A stretch of DNA of 64,000 nt from RYN-230 sp963723595 (GTDB lineage: Bacteria; Actinomycetota; Actinomycetes; Streptosporangiales; Streptosporangiaceae): positions 434,001-498,000 of the forward strand of contig CAVRRQ010000014.1 of NCBI GenBank assembly GCA_963723595.1, written 5' to 3'. The notes under the pieces are model-generated. The model saw nothing but the letters and a program-made list of their open reading frames with translations. It was not told the origin of the DNA and ran no database searches. The position numbers and the translations under genes are program-made. This document shows positions 20,903-31,830 of this stretch, piece by piece. Positions within the stretch are counted from its first letter, which is position 1. The number at the start of each line of letters is the position of its first letter.

Positions 20903-21647
20903 GTGAGTGATACCCCGTGGCGTACCCACCGGCTCGAACTCGACGACCAGGCGCTCCGGGAATGGGACGCGGTCGTACTGGCGTCCGGCCCGGACGGGAT
21001 CGTGCTGGACTCCTCGGCCTTCTATCCCGGCGGCGGGGGCCAGCCACCCGACCACGGGGTACTGCTGTGGGGCGGCGTGCAGACCACGGATCGTAGGCGC
21101 CCGCAAGGGTGACGATCTCTACCTGATCCCCGCCGAGGACGACCCGCTGCCGCCGCCCGGCACCGCGGTCCGCGGCGCCGTGGAAGACGAGCGGCGCACC
21201 GCGCTGATGCGCACCCACACCGCGCTGCACGTGCTCGGCGGCGTGGTCTTCCGGGACTTCGGCGCGCTGGTGACCGGCGGGAACATGGAGCCCCTGACCG
21301 CCCGGATGGATTTCAACCTGACCGAGGTGCCGCCCGGGTTCCGGGACGCGGTCGAGGCCGCGTGCAACGCGGAACTCGCCGCGGACCGGCGGATCGACGT
21401 CCGGGTGCTGCCCCGGGACCAGGCGTTCGCCATCCCGGACATCATCCGCACCGCCACCAACCTGGTCCCGCCCGAGGTCAAGGAGGTGCGGATCATCGAC
21501 ATCGTCGGCCTCGACCAGCAGGCGGACGGCGGTACGCACGTGGCCTCGACCCGCCAGGTCGGCGGCATCGGGGTCGTCAAGATCGAGAACAAGGGCAAGG
21601 GGTTCCGCCGGGTCCGCATCCAGGTCAGCGACCACCCGCCGGGCTGA
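20903..21647 (+). CDS. AlaX-type alanyl-tRNA editing protein (one frameshift)
   Basis: The N-terminal glycine-rich region of the AlaRS core/editing family is present (LDSSAFYPGGGGQPPDHGVL). The zinc motifs are HTALHV in RTHTALHVLGGVVFRDFG and GGTHVAST. Such free-standing proteins clear Ser- or Gly-mischarged tRNA(Ala). An extra G near 21089 (ACG[G]ATC) shifts the frame; correction gives QTTIVGARKGDDLYLI. The GTG at 20903 fits the N-terminus of relatives. No operon partner is obvious. Confidence 0.9.
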
Positions 21648-21685
21648 CCTGGCTTGCCCTTCCCGGCATGTGGCCCGCGGTCCGG

Positions 21686-22643
21686 TCAGAGCGGCATGAC
21701 CAGGAGCGCGGCCGGGACCACGACCAGGGCGGCGGCCGCCCCGCAGACCAGGACCCGGGCGGCCAGTGAGAGCCCCGGCGCGGGCGTGAGCAGCCGCTCC
21801 ACCCGGGCCGTCACCCCGCTGTCGCGCTACCTCGTCATCCTCGTCGTCCGCCATGGCGAGCGTGCCGGCCGGGGACCCGGGGGAGCCCGCAGACCCGACC
21901 CGGATCAGCGCGGTGACGAGTTCGCGGGCCGGCCGCTGCCGCGCCGCGTGATCGTCCGCGAGCATCTCGACGAGCAGCGCCACCGACGCGTAGGACCGCT
22001 GCACCAGCACCGACCAGGGGAAGGCCCGGGCCAGCGCGGTGAACGGGAGCAGCACGAGGTCGTGCCGTTCCCGGAGGTGGGCCCGCTCGTGGGCCAGGAC
22101 CGCGGCCAGTTCCGCCTGGTCCAGCAGGTCGAGCGCGCCGGCGCTGATCACGATGCGGGAGCGCAGCCCGGGCACGCAGTAGGCGGCCGCAGCGGGATGA
22201 TCGACGACCAGGGCGCCGGGGACTTTCGGGTCGCCGTGCGCGAGCAGGCTCAGCAGCGCCCGGTGCCGCCGCCGGTCCCGCAGCACCGCCCCGGCCGCGG
22301 CGATCAGCACCCAGCACAGCAGGGCGAGCAGCGCCGCCGAGGCGCCCAGGCAGAGCAGCCGCAGCGCCGCGAGGAAACCAGGCGGCCGGACCTCGCGGGC
22401 CACATTGCGGGCCGCGTTGTCCAGCACCGCGAACGCGCCGCCCGCCACCCCGGGCCCGACCGGATCCGCGCCGAGCGCCGCCAGGGTCCCGATCGCGGCT
22501 ACTCCCCAGCCCAGCCCCATGGCCTGCCACAGCATGATGGCCGCCGCCGGTGACCGGCGCGGCCAGCGCGCGGTGGCCAGCTCCGCGGCGGCGGGCACCA
22601 GGCCCACCGCGAGCGTAGCCAGAACCAGGACGGGGGAAAGCAC
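21686..22643 (-). CDS. M56 family (BlaR1/HtpX-like) membrane metalloprotease (one frameshift)
   Basis: There are several N-terminal membrane segments and a cytoplasmic zinc protease core with HERAH (LAAVLAHERAHLRERHDLVLL) and a downstream LLVEMLADDHAAR that supplies the third ligand. A final membrane helix lies at the C-terminus (VLVCGAAAALVVVPAALLV). It lacks a beta-lactam sensor domain. It is encoded just downstream of a BlaI-type repressor, so it probably inactivates that repressor on a signal. An extra base near 21828 separates the last 45 residues; the corrected stop is at 21686. Confidence 0.88.
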
Positions 22644-22649
22644 GGAAAG

Positions 22650-23015
22650 TCAGCTCCCGGCGGAGTCTCCGCCTATCTCCAGGGCTCGACGCAGCACCCG
22701 TGCTTCGCTTCCCGACACACGGCGGGCGAAACTTGCGAGCGCGGCTGATCGGTCGCCGGTCTGGTCGAGGGCGAAAAGCATAAGCTCGGTGACGTATGCT
22801 TCCCGGCTCGCGGCGGCGCGGTACAGCCAGGCCCGTCCGTCCCGCTCTCGCCGGGCGAACCCTTTCTTGGCCAATCGGTCCAGGACGGTCATCACCGTGG
22901 TGTGAGCCAGATCCCGGTCGGTAAGCCTACTGCCAACCTGGCGCACTGTGAGCTGAGTCTCGCTTTCCCACAGAACGTCCATGATGGCGCGTTCGAGTTC
23001 GCCAAGTCGGTTCAC
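22650..23015 (-). CDS. BlaI/MecI family transcriptional repressor
   Basis: The 121-residue winged-helix protein (NRLGELERAIMDVLWESET, TVRQVGSRLTDRDLAHTTV, MTVLDRLAKKGFARRERDGR) has the full BlaI/MecI (Penicillinase_R) layout, including the C-terminal dimerisation helices. It uses a GTG start. Its stop is followed 6 nt later by the M56 protease gene, giving a two-gene repressor-protease operon. Targets are unknown; related actinobacterial pairs control wall-stress or copper genes. Confidence 0.92.
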   Translation of the reverse strand: MNRLGELERAIMDVLWESETQLTVRQVGSRLTDRDLAHTTVMTVLDRLAKKGFARRERDGRAWLYRAAASREAYVTELMLFALDQTGDRSAALASFARRVSGSEARVLRRALEIGGDSAGS

Positions 23016-23077
23016 GCAGTCACTCTACCTACCGGCTTTACCCGCCGGGCAGACCCAACCCCGCGTGGACCGGCCGG

Positions 23078-24984
23078 TCAGGTGAGCCAGTACACGTTGT
23101 AATGCTCGTGGTGCATCCGGGCGATCGGGATCAGCGGGACGGGCCGGCCGTCCGCGGCGGCCTGGAACTGCAGCCGCGGCCCGGGGATCCGGGTCACCGA
23201 TCCGGGGCTGAGCCGGGGCATCGGCATGGATTCGACCCCGCCGTAACCGCCGCTGAGCACGACGGGGCCGTAGGTGACGGCCTGCACCGCGGGCCGGTCC
23301 GGGGTCCGGTTCAGCGCGAGCGTCATGGGCAGGCTCACGTCCACCCGGTCGCCGGGCCGCCACTGCCGCTCGATGGCCAGCCAGGTGCCCGGGGTGAGCG
23401 GGCCGGCCACCGGCTCGCCGTTGACCCAGGCTGCGGGCGGGCTGGCCAGCCAGCCGGGCAGCCGGACCCGCACGCGTCATCCGGGCCGAGCCGGAGACGA
23501 CCGTGAGGTGGGTGGCGGGCTCGTCCGGGAACCTGGTGGCCTGCCGGATCGTGATGCCCGGCCGCGTTCCAGCTGACCTCGGACGGGACGAACAGGTTGA
23601 CGGACAGGCCCCGGGTGTCCCGGGAGTAGATGGTGTCGGCGAACTTGGACTGGGTCTCCAGCCCCGAGCGCGTCGTCGCAGGAGAAATTGCGGTAGTTGG
23701 TCGAGTAGATATCCGGGTCGGTGCCCATGAACGGCGGCTGCCGCTTGAACGCGGCCGGTGACAGGCCGGTGTAGTAGATGTTGAACCCGTGCGCGGACCG
23801 CGGGTCCTGCTCGCCGAGCATCTGGTTGAACAGCGTCCGCTCGTAGTAGTCGAGCAGGTCCACCCGCTGCGGCTGGTGGAAATGCAGCAGCCGGGTCAGC
23901 TTCAGCATGTTGTAGCTGCAGCAGTTCTCGCAGGTGCGGTTGCTCAGCTGGCCGGCGATCACGTCCGGGGCGTGCCAGTGCTCGTAGTTGCTGGTGCCGC
24001 CGATGACGTACGCGTGGTGGCCGGTGACGATCCGCCAGAAGTTCGCGCCGATGTCGTGATAGCGGGGGTCCCCGGTTTCCTCCCAGATCCGGATGCAGGC
24101 GATCATCTTCGGGATGTTGGTGTTCGCGTGCAGGCCGTGCAGATCGTCCTGGCCGCGGGCCAGCGGGTCGAAGACCCGGGCGTGGTAGAACCGCTCCGCC
24201 GTGCGCAGGTAACTCTCGTCCCAGGTCAGCCGGTACAGGTTGGTCAGCGACTCGGCGAGGCCGCCATGCTCGATCTCCAGGATGCGCTGCATGTGCGCGT
24301 AGGAGAGCCGGCCGGTGCGCCAGCCGACCCAGTCGCCGAGCCGGGCCGCCACCTCGAGGGCCCGGGTGTTCCCGGCCAGCTCATGCTGGTCGATCAGCCC
24401 GGCCATGAGCTTGTGGATCATGTAGTAGGGCGACCAGACCGGCAGGCCTGCCTCCAGCCGGTCGAAGAAGGTCTCCGGGAACGCGGACAGGTAGCCGTCG
24501 TGGAACCCGGCCGCACGGTCCCGGGCCTGGAACCGGGCCAGCTGCGTCGAACCAGGTAGGCGCCCTTCTCCGCGGCGGCCTGGTTCCCGGTGTTGGCGTA
24601 GGTGAGGGCCAGTCCCGACATCAGGTGCCCCGTGCAGTGCCCGCGGACCAGCGATCCGGGCGCTTCCCAGCCGCCGCACGGCCGGGCCGACGACGGCAGG
24701 CCGTAGTTCAGCCGGAACGTGTGCAGCATCCGGTCCGGGTCCACGAACAGCAGGTAGCTCGTGTTCCGTGCCTGGTTGGCCCGCATCGGGCTGTCCAGCA
24801 GCCGGACCGCGGACAGCGGGAACGCCGCGCTGAGCCCCGCGTTGCCGTCGGGAATGTACCCGCTCGTCCAGTTGCCCGAGAGGGCGTTCAGCCGGCCGGG
24901 AAGGACGCCGCCCAGTACGGCCCCGGCCGCACCGCCGCCGATCGCGGCCAGCACCGCCCTCCTGCTGACCGGATGCGAGGACAT
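23078..24984 (-). CDS. Secreted GH127-type glycosidase (DUF1680), Tat-exported (frameshifted)
   Basis: The N-terminus has a twin-arginine signal (SRRAVLAAIGGGAAGAVLGG). The (alpha/alpha)6 barrel includes NTSYLLFVDPDRML, FHDGYLSAFPETFFDRLE, IHKLMAGLIDQHELAGN and IVTGHHAYVIGGTSNYEHW. The metal/nucleophile region TCENCCSYNMLKLTRLLHFH follows, where ENC corresponds to the E-x-C of beta-L-arabinofuranosidases. In place of the usual second Cys pair I see NFSCDD...GLETQSKFADTIY. Beta-sandwich domains end the protein (HEHYNVYWLT). Frame breaks lie near 24548, 23670, 23567 and 23478. It probably trims plant arabinose-containing polymers outside the cell. Confidence 0.85.
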
Positions 24985-25189
24985 GCACCGCCCCCTGAAG
25001 GTCTGCCCACCGCGGCTGCTCCCGGGTGACCCTCTTTGATCACAACTCACACCAGTGCAGGCGTCAATCCCAGCCGGGTTACGATCCCCTCTGAGGCAGC
25101 GCAGGACGATGGACACCGGGATGCACGCGATCTTCGCGGCCGCGCCGTCCAGCTAGGATGTGCTGGTCGTCGCCGAGGGGAGGACACCG

Positions 25190-26265
25190 GTGTCCCAGGA
25201 AGCGCCCCGGTTCCGCGCGGTGCTGGAGAATTTCGCGCCCTACCAGCCGGGCCGCCGGGTGTCCACGCCGGATGGCCGGTCATACAAGCTGTCCTCGAAC
25301 GAGTCCCCGTTCGGGCCTCTCCCGTCGGTGGCGCAGGTCATCGCGCACGCGGCGCTGGACGTGAACCGCTACCCGGACAACGGCGCCGCCGCGCTGACCG
25401 AGGCGATCGCCCAGCGGTTCGCGGTGCCGCCCGGGCACATCGCGGTGGGCTGCGGCTCGGTCGGGGTGACCCAGCAGCTGCTGGAGGCGGTCGGCGAGCC
25501 GGACGCGGAGGTGCTCTACGCCTGGCGGTCCTTCGAGGCCTACCCACCCTGGTCGCCCTGTCATCGGCGGCTGCGGTCACGGTGCCGCTGCGGGCGCAGT
25601 CGCACGACCTGCCGGCCATGGCGGACGCGATCACCGGCCGGACCCGGCTCATCTTCGTCTGCAACCCGAACAACCCGACCGGCACCGTGGTGCACGCGGA
25701 CGAGCTGGCGGAATTCCTGGACCGGGTTCCCGAGGACACCCTCGTCGTGCTGGACGAGGCCTACGCCGAGTACGTCCGGGACCCGCAGGTGCCGGACGGG
25801 ATGGCCGTGTACCGGGACCGCCCGAACGTGGCCGTGCTGCGCACCTTCTCCAAGGCCTACGGGCTGGCCGGGCTGCGGGTCGGGTTCCTGGTGGCGCACC
25901 CCCCGGTGGCCGCGGCGGTGCGCAAGACCATGCTCCCGTTCACGGTCAACGCGCTCGCGCAGGCGGCCGCCATCGCCTCCCTGGCCGCAGAGCCGGAACT
26001 GCTCGAGCGGGTGGACGCGGTGGTCAAGGAGCGGGCCAGGGTCCGGGACGAGCTGCTGGCCCAGGACTGGCGGGTGCCGCCGACCGAGGCCAACTTCGTC
26101 TGGCTGCCCCTCGGGGAGGACACCCAGGACTTCACGGCCGCGTGCGCGCAGGCGGGGGTGGCGATCCGGCCGTTCGGCGCGGAGGGCGCCCGGATCTCGA
26201 TCGGTGACCACGACGCGAACGACGCGTTCCTCGCCGTGGCCCGCGCTTATCCGCGACGCCACTGA
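25190..26265 (+). CDS. Histidinol-phosphate/aromatic aminotransferase-like PLP enzyme (one frameshift)
   Basis: This is a class I/II fold-type I aminotransferase of about 357 residues. It shows KLSSNESPFGPLPSV, IFVCNPNNPTGTVV, VVLDEAYAEYV and the PLP-lysine motif RTFSKAYGLAGLRVGF. The C-terminal Arg is in GAEGARISIG. This pattern fits HisC or the actinobacterial aromatic aminotransferase Pat, which resemble each other too closely to separate here. GTG 25190 is preferred over ATG 25160 because GGGGAGG precedes it by 7 nt. A lost C near 25542 breaks the frame; restoring it gives SFEAYPTLVALS. No his genes adjoin it. Confidence 0.9.
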
Positions 26266-26275
26266 CCAGGGCTGC

Positions 26276-27730
26276 TCAGCGGGGGGCGCCGCGGCGCTCG
26301 AGCTTCTCGGTGACCAGCCGGTAGAACTGGCGTGGCCGGCCCGGCTGCGGGGCGCGGCTCGGCGGCAGCGGCCAGGCCAGCCCCTCCTCGACCAGGCTGT
26401 GCAGCAGCCGCCGGGCGGTGCGGGCGGTGACGCCCAGCACCCGGCCCGCGGTTTCCGCGTCCACCACGAGCGCGCTGTCGCTGCCGGCCAGCTTGTCGGC
26501 CAGCCGGGACAGGGTCTCCAGCCCGCGGGGCCGGCTGGCCTCAGCGGCCGGGACGGCCGGGTGCCGGGGCGCAGGGACCAGGGCGATCCCTTCGCGGTCC
26601 AGGGCGAACCCGCGGGTACCGGCGGCCACGTGCGACCGGGACAGCGCCGCCTGGGCGTGCGTTTCCGCGTCCTGCGCGGTGCGGCCCATGCCGATGCCCA
26701 CTTCCACCGCGATGCCCAGCTCGGTCCGGGCGCGCTCGCTGAACGGGGGGACCCGGAATCCGTCGGTCGCCGCGGCCAGCGAGCCCCGGGTCGCGGTGAC
26801 CAGGAAGCAGTGGTCACTGACCGGGCTGACCGAGGCGTGCATCCGCTGGGCCTCCTGGACCAGGAACCGGTGCACGGTGAGCCGCAGCTCCTCGCGGGCG
26901 TGCCGCGGGGACGACCGGCGCGAGGTGTCCCGCAGCGTGGGCACCTCCACCAGGGCCACGGCGAGCTGGGCCTCCTCCAGCCGGCGATTCCCGGCCAGCA
27001 GGGTCGCCGTGCGCAGGGCGGCCCGGATGGCGCTGCTGGTGGGGCGCAGGATCCGGACGGGCACGTCGGCGGCGGCGAGCCGCTGGGCGACGGACTGGAG
27101 GCAGGTGAACGCGACCGTGATCTCGTCCCGCCGCCAGAGCCGCTCGTGGAACGCGGCCAGCGTGGCCGCGTTCGCAGCGTCCTCCCGGACGTGCACGCCG
27201 GCCGAGGGCACGCCCAGCTCCGCGAACGCGTCGTCCACGTCGGCGCGGCTGAGCACGTCCACGCTGACCCGGGTCAGGTCCTGGCCCAGTTCCCTGGTCG
27301 CGCGGAGCAGGGCGGCGTACAGCGCACTGCCGGACAGCGGCACGTAGGTGGCGGGCACGCGGAGCGCGCCGGCCCTCCGGGCGTACTCGTAGGGCACCTG
27401 GCTGGCGAACAGGCAGGCGTCGACGCCCGGCCCGAGGCGCAGCACCTTGTCGGCGGCTTCCTGCTCGCTGCGGTAGGCGGCGGCCACGAGCCTGCGGGCC
27501 GGGGAAGCGGAGGTCCCGTTGGCGGTCGCCCCCGGGGGGCTGGCCGCCGGGTGGGCGGGGCCACCGGGCAGCCCGCTCGACTGCGGGCTTCCGGACAGCA
27601 TGATCCGTTCCACCAGGTCATGCGGCCCGACGATGCCGATGGTCAGCTCGGCCGCAGGTCTGGCGCTGGGCTGGTCATGGCCGGCTACCTCTCGGCCCTG
27701 GCCGCCGGCCAGTGGCACCACAGACGACAC
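26276..27730 (-). CDS. Putative transcriptional regulator with sensor-like N-terminus and C-terminal winged HTH
   Basis: The 484-residue protein opens with a PrpR_N-like region (IGIVGPHDLVERIML; AAYRSEQEAADKVLRLGPGV; YVPLSGSALYAALLRATREL). A cyclase/GGDEF-like middle follows (GIAVEVGIGMGRTAQDAETH), then a C-terminal helix-turn-helix (VDAETAGRVLGVTARTARRL then LHSLVEEGLAWPLP). I cannot assign it to a named regulator. The start is uncertain: an ATG at 27678 in another frame would fit the family N-terminus if one base were missing. The dyad at 27835-27854 may be its operator. Confidence 0.6.
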   Translation of the reverse strand: MSSVVPLAGGQGREVAGHDQPSARPAAELTIGIVGPHDLVERIMLSGSPQSSGLPGGPAHPAASPPGATANGTSASPARRLVAAAYRSEQEAADKVLRLGPGVDACLFASQVPYEYARRAGALRVPATYVPLSGSALYAALLRATRELGQDLTRVSVDVLSRADVDDAFAELGVPSAGVHVREDAANAATLAAFHERLWRRDEITVAFTCLQSVAQRLAAADVPVRILRPTSSAIRAALRTATLLAGNRRLEEAQLAVALVEVPTLRDTSRRSSPRHAREELRLTVHRFLVQEAQRMHASVSPVSDHCFLVTATRGSLAAATDGFRVPPFSERARTELGIAVEVGIGMGRTAQDAETHAQAALSRSHVAAGTRGFALDREGIALVPAPRHPAVPAAEASRPRGLETLSRLADKLAGSDSALVVDAETAGRVLGVTARTARRLLHSLVEEGLAWPLPPSRAPQPGRPRQFYRLVTEKLERRGAPR

Positions 27731-27834
27731 GTGCCCGGCATGGCGGGCACGCGTCAGATGATCCGGCGACTACTAATGTGCCGCCGACCGCGGGGTATTC
27801 CCTGTGCTGTGAAGTCACTGTCAGACCCTTACGC

Positions 27835-27854
27835 TGCAACGATTGCACGATCGT
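27835..27854. promoter_or_regulatory. Overlapping dyads upstream of the 27.7-kb regulator
   Basis: TGCAA-CGA-TTGCA (27835-27847) overlaps ACGATCGT (27847-27854), in an AT-richer island (CGTATATTTCGTAAC). They lie about 105 nt before the regulator's start, and are candidate operator and promoter. Confidence 0.4.
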
Positions 27855-28019
27855 ATATTTCGTAACCTGTCCGCGCCGTCCGGGGAAGAGAATCAGCGGA
27901 CTGTTTCGTGCAACGTCACATTTTCTGGAGGCGGGACCGCTGCGGGCCCGGAGGCCAGCCATCGGTCAGGCCAGCCGCCCGCCGGGCCGGCTGGTGAGAT
28001 TCCGGGCAGGCCAGAAGGC

Positions 28020-28045
28020 GGCCCGGCCAGGTAACCGGCCGGGCC
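28020..28045 (-). terminator. Hairpin downstream of murA
   Basis: A perfect 9-bp stem (GGCCCGGCC with GGCCGGGCC) with an 8-nt loop lies 15 nt past the murA stop. No T-run follows. Confidence 0.6.
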
Positions 28046-28059
28046 AGCTTCGGGTCAGC

Positions 28060-29344
28060 TCAGCCGCTTTCCTCGGCCGTGATGTCGGCGCCCAGGGTGG
28101 TGAGCCGCTCCGCCACGGCGGCATGGCCGCGGTCGATGAGGTAGCCCGGCGCGACCACGGTCTCGCCTTCCGCGCCCAGCCCGGCCAGGATGAGCGCGAT
28201 TCCGGTGCGCAGGTCGTGCGCGACGACCTTGGTGCCCTTGAGCGTGGACGGGCCATGCACGATGACCACGTTGCCGCTGTCCACCTCGACCTTGGCGCCC
28301 ATCTTGTTCAGCTCCCCGACCAGGCCGTACCGGCCGTCGAAGATGGTTTCGCGGATGTAGCTGGTGCCGTCGGCCAGGCAGCTCAGCGCCATGATCGGCG
28401 ACTGGAGGTCGGTCGCGAAGCCGGGGTACGGGCTGGTGATCACGTTGATCGGGCGCAGCGTGCGCTCCCGGCGGACCTGGAGAACCGCACCCTTCGGGGT
28501 GAAGTCCACGCCCATCTGCTCGAGCTTCCAGCGGACCACCCCGAAGTGCTCGAGGGAGGCGCCGACCAGGTTCAGCTCACCGCCGGTGATCGCGGCCGCC
28601 ATGGCCAGCACGCCCGCGTCGATCCGGTCCGGCATCACCGTGTGCTCGGTCGCGGTCAGCTGGCTGACCCCGCGCACGGTGACAAAGCCGGTGCCGCCGC
28701 CGCTGATGTCCGCGCCCATCTTGGTCAGGAACGCGATGACGTCGAGCACTTCCGGCTCGAGGGCGCAGTTGTCGATGATGGTGGTGCCGGGGGCCAGGCA
28801 GGCCGCCATGATCAGGTTCTCGGTGCCGGTGTGCGACGGGGTGTCCAGGTACAGGTGGGCGCCCTGCAGCTTGCCCGCCTTGATGTGGATCTTGTCTTCC
28901 TGCTCGTCCACGATGGCGCCGAGGCGGGCGAAGCCGCGGTAGTGGAAGTCCAGGTTCCGGCTGCCCAGGTTGCAGCCGCCGATGCCCTCGATGACGGCCT
29001 CACCGAACCGGTGCAGCAGGGCCGGCACGAACAGCACCGAGCTGCGGAACCGGCGGGCGATCTCGGCCGGCAGGACGAAGCTGGTCAGGTTGGAGGCGTC
29101 CACCACCAGGGTGCGCTCGGCCTCGTGGAACTTGACCACCGCGCCCACGGCCTGCGCCAGTTCGACCGCGCGGCGGACATCCTCGATCGCCGGCACGTTA
29201 CGCAGTACCGTGCGGCCTTCTCCGGTGAGCAGCGACGCGGCGATCATCTTGAGCGCCGCGTTCTTGGCGCCCTGAACGAAGACCGTGCCCGTGGAGCGGG
29301 ATCCCGCCTCGTACGCGGTAGCAGGTCTCGGGGCCAATGGTCAT
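28060..29344 (-). CDS. murA: UDP-N-acetylglucosamine 1-carboxyvinyltransferase MurA (one frameshift)
   Basis: The EPSP-synthase fold is complete: VFVQGAKNAALKMIAASLL, GFARLGAIVDEQEDKIHIKA, TGTENLIMAACLAPGTT, DRIDAGVLAMAAAITGGEL and LRTGIALILAGLGAEGET. MurA adds phosphoenolpyruvate to UDP-GlcNAc, the first committed step of peptidoglycan synthesis. At the fosfomycin-loop position I read ENLIMAACLAPG, whose Cys is not at the canonical site, so sensitivity is unclear. The start MTIGPETCYRVRGG is at ATG 29344. An extra C near 29299 separates it from the rest; correction gives LHGTVFVQGAKN. murA is essential, so a sequence error is likely. Confidence 0.95.
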
Positions 29345-29579
29345 GGGGCTGAAGCTCCTGTCCTTCGGAAACGCGAGGTCAAAGGCCTGCCGCAGGTGCG
29401 GCGCGGTGCTGCCCTCCGGCGGCCCGCCCAGCGGGATGGCGGGCCGGCGGGAAGCCTGGCACATGTTCCAGGCCAGTATTCCACCGGCCTGGCCCCCCCT
29501 TCAGCGGCAGTCAGATCCGGGCCGTCCGCGACCGCGCCCCGTGAGCGGCGCAGAGCGGGCGGCCAGGCTGTCACGGCAG

Positions 29580-30500
29580 TCATACCCACTGTCGTCCAGT
29601 GATGCGCTCATATGCCTCGATGTAGCTCGCACGGGTCTGCTCGACCACGGGCCGGGCAGTGCCGGGGGCGGATCGGTGTCCCGTTTGTCCCAGCCAGCCT
29701 CGGGCGAGTCTAGCCAGTCCCGGACAATCTGCTTGTCGAATGAGACTTGTGGCCGGCCCGGGCTGCCACCGGCTCGCGGGCCACAGCCGGGACGAGTCGG
29801 GGGTCAGGACCTCGTCGGCCAGCAGCAGCCGCCCGGCGGGATCGAAGCCGAGTTCAATCTTGGTGTCGGCGACCAGGATGCCGCTCCGCGCGGCGATGTC
29901 CGCCCCGCGCCGGTACACCTCCAGGGTGATCCGCTCCAGGTCAGCGGCGACGTCGGCACCGACCGACGCGGCCACCGCCGAGAAGCGGGATGTTCTCGTC
30001 GTGCTGCCCGCGCGGCGCCTTGGTCGCCGGGGTGAAAATCGGCTCGGGCAGCCGCGACCCTCGGTGAGCCCGGGGAGGCAGCGGCACGCCGCACACCGAC
30101 CCGGAGGCCCGGTACTCGCGCAGCCCGGACCCGGCCAGGTAGCCGCGGGCCACGCACTCCACCGGCACCATCGACAGCCTGCGGCAGGCCATCGCCCGGC
30201 CGGCGAACTGGGCCGGGATCTCCGCGTCGACGAGATGGTTCGGGATCAGGTCGGCGAGTTGCCCGAACCACCACAGCGACAGCTGGGTCAGGATCTTCCC
30301 TTTGTCCGGGATCGGGGTGGGCAGCACGTGGTCGTAGGCGGACACCCGGTCGGAGGCGACGAGCAGCAGCAGGTCATCGCCCCAGCCGTAGACGTCGCGG
30401 ACCTTGCCGGAGTACAGCAGCGTGAGGGGCGCCGCGTCTCGTCGTGCTTGCCCGCGGGCTCATCCACCCCCGGCCTCCCGCGTGTGCCCGGGTTGCTCAC
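29580..30500 (-). CDS. purC: Phosphoribosylaminoimidazole-succinocarboxamide synthase PurC (frameshifted)
   Basis: SAICAR synthetase motifs are present: LLYSGKVRDVYGWGDDLLLL, VSAYDHVLPTPIPDKGKILT, SMVPVECVARGYLAGSG, DLERITLEVYRRGADIAA and LVADTKIELGFD. The C-terminal VEQTRASYIEAYERITGRQW is also typical. It ligates aspartate to CAIR in purine synthesis. The GTG start at 30500 overlaps the purB TGA (GTGA), so translation is coupled. Several indels (about 30433, 30060, 29985 and a compensating pair near 29690-29750) break the frame. Confidence 0.92.
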
Positions 30501-31808
30501 GAGAGCCGCTCCAGCCGCTCGAAGACCGGCCCGAGGCGCGCCACGTACCGTTCCGGGCGGCACACCTCGTCCAGCGCGGCCTCGTCCAGGGTGCGGCCGT
30601 GCGCGGCGGCCTCCGCCGCGGAGCGATCTCCCGCAGCGGCATCCCGGTCTGCCAGGTGATCATGGCCGCCGCCTGGACCAGCGCATATGCGTCTTCCCGG
30701 GACATCCCGGAGTCGACCAGGGCGAGCAGGATGCTCGAGGTGTAGATGAGGCCGCCGGTGGATTCCAGGTTCGCCCTCATCCGGGCCTGGTCGACCACCA
30801 GGCCCTCGACCAGCCCGGTCGGTCAGGTTCAGCAGGTAGTCGGTGGCGATCGCCGCGTCCGGCAGCGCGATCCGCTCCACGCTGGAGTGCGAAATGTCAC
30901 GCTCGTGCCAGAGCGGCATGCCTTCCAGGACCGGGGTGACGTAGCCGCGGACGATCCGGGCGATGCCGCTGATCCGCTCCGAGCGGATCGGGTTCTTCTT
31001 GTGCGGCATCGACGAGGAACCCTTCTGGCCGGCCCGGAACGGCTCGGCCAGCTCCCGCACCTCGGTCCGCTGCCCGTGCCGGACCTCCAGCGCGATCGCC
31101 TCGCAGACCGTGGCGGTCACCGCGAGCGCGCTGATCCACTCCGAGATGCCGTCCCGGAACACCACCTGGGTGGCCACGTCCGCCGCGCGGAGCCCCAGCT
31201 CCGGCAGGACGGTGGCCTCGATGGCCGGGTCGATGTTGGAGTAGGTGCCGACCGGGCCGGACAGCTTGCCGACCGCGACCGCGTCCCGGGCCCGGAGCAG
31301 CCGGTCCCGGCTGCGGGCCATGGCGAACGCGAAGTCGGCGACCCGGTGTCCCCAGACGTCCGGCTCGGCATGGATCCCGTGCGTCCGCCCCACCCGCAGC
31401 GTGGCCGCGGTGCGCCAGCCCGTGCTCGCGCAGCGCGGCGACCAGCCGGGTCGCCTCCGCCACCAGCAGGTCGGTCGCCTCGGCCAGCTGCAGCGCCAGC
31501 GCCGTATCCAGCAGGTCGGAGGAGGTCATCCCGTAGTGCACGTAGGCGGCCGCCTCACGCGGCGTGGTGTTGTCCGCCCAGGCGGTCAGGAACGCGATCA
31601 CGTCGTGCTCGGTGACCGCTTCCACCTCGGCGACCGCTGCCGGGGTGGGCGGGGCGGCGGCCCGTACCGCCTCCACCGATTCGGCCGGCACCGTCCCGGC
31701 CTTGGCGTGCGCCTCGAGGACCAGGGTTTCCACCCGGCACCACAGCTCGTACTTGTGTTCCTCGCTCCAGACCCGGCCCATCGCGGGCCGCGTGTAACGC
31801 TCGATCAC
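30497..31808 (-). CDS. purB: Adenylosuccinate lyase PurB (three frameshifts)
   Basis: The GTG-started IERYTRPAMGRVWSEEHKYE, TPREAAAYVHYGMTSSDLLD, VGRTHGIHAEP and the family signature SSSMPHKKNPIRSERISG identify PurB. It cleaves SAICAR and adenylosuccinate, acting both directly after PurC and after PurA. Extra bases near 31415 (CGC[G]GCC), 30820 and 30635 shift the frame. The corrected C-terminus contains HGRTLDEAALDEVCRPERYV. It belongs to a purD-ltrA-purB-purC cluster. Confidence 0.94.
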
Positions 31809-31830
31809 AGGCTCTATCCTCGCGCATCGC

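Noticed and set aside
25160..26265. ATG 25160 as start of the HisC-like aminotransferase
   Set aside because: GTG 25190 has GGGGAGG at ideal spacing and the extra ten residues are not family-like.
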